From contig BAAHQB010000037.1 of the NCBI GenBank assembly GCA_054601695.1, positions 248,001-312,000 on the forward strand: a stretch of DNA of 64,000 nt. Reading direction: 5' to 3'. Of this stretch, positions 34,868 to 64,000 are shown in pieces; the first letter of the stretch is position 1; the number at the start of each line of letters is the position of its first letter. This DNA comes from Amorphochlora amoebiformis. Lineage: Eukaryota > Cercozoa > Chlorarachniophyceae. The notes under the pieces were generated by a model, which saw nothing but the letters and a program-made list of their open reading frames with translations, ran no database searches and was not told the DNA's origin. The translations under genes and the position numbers were made by a program.

Positions 34868-36002
34868 ATGGCGGGAAGGATGCGGGCTGGTCGCCACGGG
34901 GTCTGGAGCTGGGGCTATGGGATATTCGGGGGCCTGGGCCACGGGTCATATGGACACTCGCTCAAGCCTCAGAGGATTTCATTGTTAGGTTTGGGGTCCG
35001 GACAGTCGGAGGGGTCGTCAGACGTCGACATAAACCACATTTCTTGCGGCTGGACCACCAACATCGCCGTCACCACGGACGGGCATATGTACGAATGGGG
35101 TTGGGAACGCAACATCAAATCTCTGGTGCAGTGTGGGCGACGGTTTTCCGGCATGCGTGCCTATCTGGAGCGCCTCCAGGGCCTTAATCTCGGCTGGATG
35201 ACGTTCAACATGGCTCGTAGCCTGACGCCAGTGAAGCTGTCTAAGATGCGCATCGTCGACAGGTTTCAAGAGTCCACCCAGGATGCTAATAGAAGCCGGG
35301 GTGTTGAGTCCGATGCCGCTGGGCGCAATGCTGGCGCTAAGAAGGCTAGTGGGGAGATAGGGAATAGTTCAGGGTCGTTGCTGTCGGCACTAGTTGAGTC
35401 ATTTCTGGGTCCTAGAGATTCGATATCCCTCGCAACAGGAGACAAAGAGGACGGCAATGAGGACCTCCTTATCCCCCTGTTGACGGTGAACGCGGATACG
35501 GTTCGGATCGTGCGCGTGGATTCTGGATCTGAGTTCAGCGCCGCACTCTCGGACGACGGTCGGCTTTTCACGTGGGGCACGGGCATCCGCGGTCAGGTCA
35601 CTTAGCCTGAATTTTGTTATTACCAGGATAAGAGACTCAAATTGTGTGCACATTTACAGCTCGGCCACGGCGAGGATTTCTACTCCAGCACAATGGACAT
35701 CCCTACCGAGATTGTGCTCCCCGGCATTGGGCTCCACCGTCGGATCATAGACTTTACTTGCGGCTTCCAGTACCTAATTGCCATCGACGACCATGGGGAG
35801 GCTTGGGGGTGGGTTCTAAACTCGACTAAATGATTTGTCAGGATTATTTCTATTTTTAGGTGCGGCAAGGGTTCGACGGGTTGCCTCGGGTTGATTCGCT
35901 TGGAAGCTGATGAACTAGATAGGTATCGTGTATATTTTCACGGGCAAACACGTTATATTATGCCAATACACATACCACACAACCAAATATACATATAACA
36001 TA

Positions 36003-36039
<37 letters not shown>

Positions 36040-36092
36040 GTAATATGATATATATATATTATATATATATATATATATATATGCATGATAGT

Positions 36093-36182
<90 letters not shown>

Positions 36183-36239
36183 TATAATGTATATGTACAA
36201 TTCATAATATATATACACATATGCATATATAAAAATATA

Positions 36240-36284
<45 letters not shown>

Positions 36285-36364
36285 TACACATAATATATAT
36301 ATATATATATATATATATTGCATGTTATATGTTTATACGTTAATGTACAGGATGAAAATTCGTT

Positions 36365-36443
<79 letters not shown>

Positions 36444-36544
36444 TATGTACATGTATACATATATATAGAGGTGTATAAGAACATATTACATTATTACTGT
36501 ATATATATATATGTGTGTGTGTATATGTATATATATATATATAC

Positions 36545-36587
<43 letters not shown>

Positions 36588-36622
36588 AACATATATGTAT
36601 ATACATAAATGTAATAAATATA

Positions 36623-36685
<63 letters not shown>

Positions 36686-37861
36686 AATATATATATATAT
36701 ATATACATATATGTATATATATATATACATGTATATAACACACACACATATATATATATATATACATATGTGGTGCGTGTAGATGTATGTATAAGTTTAT
36801 ATATGTATACATATAATATACATATTATATATTATACATATATATATATTATATATATGTATATATATATATATTACATATACATATATATATATATGTA
36901 TATAAATCTATATATATATATATATAGGTATTTAGACATATCTAAATATATCTATAATTATTTATATTAATATATATATATATATATGCATACATATATG
37001 TTGTTATTGCGGCCTCTATGTATATTTACTCATAAGTATGTAAAGATGTGTGTATACATCTGTTAGTATGATTATTATCGCACACATCCAACACGTATCA
37101 AACACCTAACAAAATACATAATCACTCAACATCAGGCGAAGATTCCAACTAGTGAACATCAACCAAGACAACCTAGCCTTCCACATGTCCGACAGAAAGA
37201 CCAAGAAAACCCAAAAATCATCCAGCCAAGACCGGACCGACTTCCTTCCTCAGGTCTCCACCGTCTCAGCGGGCATGAACCACACTCTCTTCCTCACGAA
37301 CGACGGCGAGGTCTGGGGATGCGGCCGGAATAACAACCTCGAGCTCGCTCTCCCTGATTTCGCCGATCGATGGGGTCCGACGCATATCGACCTGCGTTCC
37401 CTTCTCGAGAGTCAGGGCAGAGAGACACTTGCATGTGAAGAAAAAGTTGTGAAGGTCAGCGCTGGAAATATGCACTCGGTGGCGCTAACGAGCGAGGGGC
37501 GCGTCGTGACGTGGGGCATGAACCGCCATGGACAATGCGGCGTGGCGATGGACAGGTCACGAGTTAACGCAAATACGGAGCTCTACAGACATCTCGCCGA
37601 GACCGCGATGCCAACGCCTCCAACGATTCTACGGGTTGACGAGAGCACGTGTCCAGAGTTACTCCGCGGCATGGAAGACCAACAGCCGAGAGTCAAGGAT
37701 GTGTATGCTGGGTTTTATGATACATTTCTTGTTCTAGAATGCGGGTCGTTGATTCGAGTGGGGGCGGGGATCAAGTAAGCGAAATTAAACTTAATTTGTA
37801 TATCCGTGTGTTATATGTGACGATATGTGTGGAGTAAATGTATGTAATTTATATAGATATC

Positions 37862-37907
<46 letters not shown>

Positions 37908-37946
37908 TGTGTATATGTATACATGTATATCTTTATACATACATTT

Positions 37947-38037
<91 letters not shown>

Positions 38038-38083
38038 GTATGTATAAATTTATGTGTTTTTACATGTATAAAATATATAAATG

Positions 38084-38114
<31 letters not shown>

Positions 38115-38145
38115 TATTATTATGCATATATATATATGTTATATT

Positions 38146-38189
<44 letters not shown>

Positions 38190-38346
38190 CATATATATAT
38201 ATATATGCATATATATTATATTATATACGTTATATATACATATGTATGTATATATTATTGAGAGTGACAAAAAAGAAAGCGCGTTGCAATACACAAATAT
38301 ATTATATTATGTTCTGTATAAATTACATATATTATGTAACATACAG

Positions 38347-38384
<38 letters not shown>

Positions 38385-38393
38385 ATTAATATT

Positions 38394-38425
<32 letters not shown>

Positions 38426-38664
38426 ATATATATATATCCCTCCCATCTCTCCCACCTTCGCTCTCCCTTCCCTTACTCTATTGTGACTTGTGATTTAATG
38501 TACGTATGTGTGTGTGTGTCGTGTGGTCTGTTAGCGGTGGAAGCAACATGGATACGAACCAGTCGCCAGAGATGCAGTATGTCGAGGCCAGTGGGCTCAA
38601 GGTGTCACAGGTGGCGAGCAGCTGGCGACACGTGCTTGTCAGAGCTGAGTCATCATCGGGATAA
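34868..38664 (+). CDS. RCC1-repeat protein
   Basis: Five exons join in phase: 34868-35596, 35660-35808, 35860-35922, 37136-37774 and 38535-38664 (TAA); 1710 nt, 569 residues. RCC1 blade motifs are clear: [36 protein letters not shown] then [22 protein letters not shown] joined across intron 1 to [23 protein letters not shown] joined to [31 protein letters not shown]; and [20 protein letters not shown]. The last exon ends [14 protein letters not shown], a closing blade strand. This suggests a seven-bladed propeller with loop insertions, such as a guanine-nucleotide exchange or ubiquitin-pathway RCC1 protein; I cannot say which. The frame is open back to 34736 without an ATG, so an upstream exon is possible. 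Introns are 63, 51, 1213 and 760 bp, the long ones TA-filled. Confidence 0.9.
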
Positions 38665-39430
38665 GCATGACTTCGCTTTCCAGAAATACTTCGGGCAGTG
38701 TCAAAGTACACATGCATGGTTACTTAAACTTGATTAATTAAATTCAAAGCTAGATTCCTGAATTACCACACTCAACGCAACTCACTAGCTCGGGCTTATC
38801 TGCCTTATACATCCAGAAATTACTCGAATTACTAGATTAGACCAACTTGAAAAAACCAGATATAAAGTATTCTTGATACACGTAGTATAGTCTAGATAGT
38901 TATAATTACATAACAGTAGCTGAGCATAATGAAAGATAGAAGATACTGAGATTAGTCTCCGGGTCAATTAACTTCTCTATTATATAATTTATATCACACC
39001 TAGTTTTTATTTTTTATTTTTATATATTTTACTGCTTCGTACTAATTTCGCTATAGTAAATTGTGCGTGTGTTCGACTATATAGTAATAATTAGAATTAA
39101 CTGGATTAATGGCGCCACGGTTTACTTCTGGTACTTATATGTATACAATCGGTCATCATGATATCCACCTAGTACACTTCGCAGCTAGTAACGTTCAGTG
39201 TGTTATCTGAGTCATTAAGTACGAACTACTGCTAGCACTAGTGCATGCAGGCATAGTGCTACACTATGTACGCACGGCACCGAACATGAAATTGAGCTGA
39301 AATATAATCAGCTCTAGAGAGACTGTATAATTGGATTGATGCTAACTCTGGGAACTAGTGTTATAAGCTCGAGATTCGACTTCTCCACCTTAAGCCTGTA
39401 TCCATATATTTTAAATGTATCTAAATAAAA
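38665..39430. other. Unique intergenic DNA
   Basis: Non-repetitive AT-rich DNA between the RCC1 stop and the TA-rich 3' flank of the convergent ankyrin gene. I see no reading frame, RNA gene or mobile-element end. Confidence 0.5.
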
Positions 39431-39507
39431 GCAGGTAAGATTTGTATGTTATTGTATGTTATCTTAATATGTTTGCATACATATCCAGTCACTATGATGT
39501 ACAAACA

Positions 39508-39547
<40 letters not shown>

Positions 39548-39895
39548 TACATGTATTTATATTTGTATTCATACACAACACACACACATATATATATACA
39601 TATATATATATATATATTTATATATGTATGTATATATATATATGTATATATATATATGTGTACTACTGTATATAATGTATATCTTTAGGTAGTTTATTAT
39701 ATCTACACATAACGCGTATACACGATGTATCCTATATTTGAAAAAAATTAATTTTTTTACATTTACATATATTTATATACATATATATATATATATATAT
39801 ACATATATATATGTATTTATACATATTCTATGTACTACAATGTAGATATATACTATATATGTATATATATATATTATATGTATATATATAAATAA

Positions 39896-39948
<53 letters not shown>

Positions 39949-40112
39949 GTATGTATGTATATATACAGATATGTATATATATGTACATATATTTATTATA
40001 AATATATACATGTATATGTTAAATACATATATGTGTAGTATATGTATATATCTATATATATATACATATACGTTCATATATATGTATAAATATATATGTA
40101 TATATTTCTAAC

Positions 40113-40144
<32 letters not shown>

Positions 40145-40173
40145 CTACACATGTATATATATATATGTATATA

Positions 40174-40211
<38 letters not shown>

Positions 40212-40468
40212 AATACATGCATATATATTTATATGTGCATATATTTATTTGTATATATACATGAGTTTTATAACACAGTATAAGCGCTATGCACAAATAC
40301 ACAAACAGATGAATAAATTATATGTATTACATACACGTATGTGTATATTATATCATATATGAATGTATATATACATATGTATTTTTTTGTATATATATGT
40401 ATTTATATATACATATGTATGTATATATATACCCTGTGATACTTGGAGCGGGTGGTAATGGATGAGGA
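39431..40468. repeat. TA-rich 3' flank of the ankyrin gene
   Basis: Mostly (TA)n with CA/TG interruptions, directly past the stop codon of the minus-strand ankyrin gene. No gene. Confidence 0.8.
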
Positions 40469-63684
<23,216 letters not shown>

Positions 63685-63715
63685 CTATGTAAATGCACAC
63701 GAGCAGAGATCTCAT

Positions 63716-63764
<49 letters not shown>

Positions 63765-63784
63765 AATATGTATGCATAGATATA

Positions 63785-63820
<36 letters not shown>

Positions 63821-64000
63821 TATATTTCACTCACAAATATTTACATATATATATATATATATATAATATATATATATATATACATACATGTACATATTTA
63901 GTTACTGTATACATTATACATATATATATATATATAAATGTATATATATGCATATACATATATGTTGAATAACATGTTTCACGTATATACACACACACAT
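63685..64000. repeat. TA-rich DNA to the window end
   Basis: (TA)n with few interruptions; presumably part of the next intron of the ankyrin gene, which must continue beyond the window because the first visible exon begins inside a codon. Confidence 0.8.

Overview
The window is nuclear DNA from a unicellular eukaryote that I cannot place further. The genes are cut into many very small exons (26 to about 150 nt, a few larger) joined by GT-AG introns. TAA, TAG and TGA all act as stops, which fits the standard code. Degenerate TTAGGG/CCCTAA tracts recur and suggest a TTAGGG-type telomere. Most of the DNA is (TA)n microsatellite, which by itself gives dozens of long meaningless Ile-Tyr reading frames. 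The real coding sequence lies in short non-TA islands. I rebuilt genes by joining islands whose splice sites and codon phases agree.

Layout, left to right. (1) 1128-4509, minus: N-terminal part of a basic nuclear-type protein; one intron holds a huge GT/GA/GC compound microsatellite. (2) About 5.97-10.53 kb, plus: a small unrecognised gene of eight exons. (3) 11.3-11.7 kb, minus: the C-terminus of an unknown gene with a duplicated last exon. (4) 13.15-16.32 kb, plus: C-terminal half of an unknown gene, with an interstitial telomere-like array in its first intron. (5) 16.81-18.40 kb, plus: part of a gene with a glycine-rich Rossmann-like motif. (6) 20.40-24.89 kb, plus: a P-loop RNA/polynucleotide-kinase-like protein. 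(7) 25.58-26.63 kb, minus, divergent from (8): a charged, Ser/Arg-rich protein. (8) 26.82-30.80 kb, plus: an SNF1/CAMK-type protein kinase with DFN in place of DFG and a Thr-rich insert. (9) 31.86-33.47 kb, plus: a small acidic protein. (10) 34.46-34.77 kb, minus, divergent from (11): a two-helix membrane protein. (11) 34.87-38.66 kb, plus: an RCC1-repeat protein. (12) 40.47-63.68 kb, minus: one ankyrin-repeat gene of at least 30 exons, about 23 kb long for about 2.07 kb of coding sequence.

Mobile DNA: a Copia/Ty1-type LTR element (46635-49544) with identical 238-bp LTRs and a deleted interior sits inside an ankyrin-gene intron. Diverged solo LTRs lie at 58127-58354 and 60998-61463, and a related fragment lies near 5.1-5.34 kb.

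Introns fall into two classes: ordinary ones of about 50-75 bp and TA-inflated ones of several hundred bp to 2 kb, both in the same genes. No pathway links the genes. The kinase, RCC1 and ankyrin products are typical signalling or scaffold proteins.
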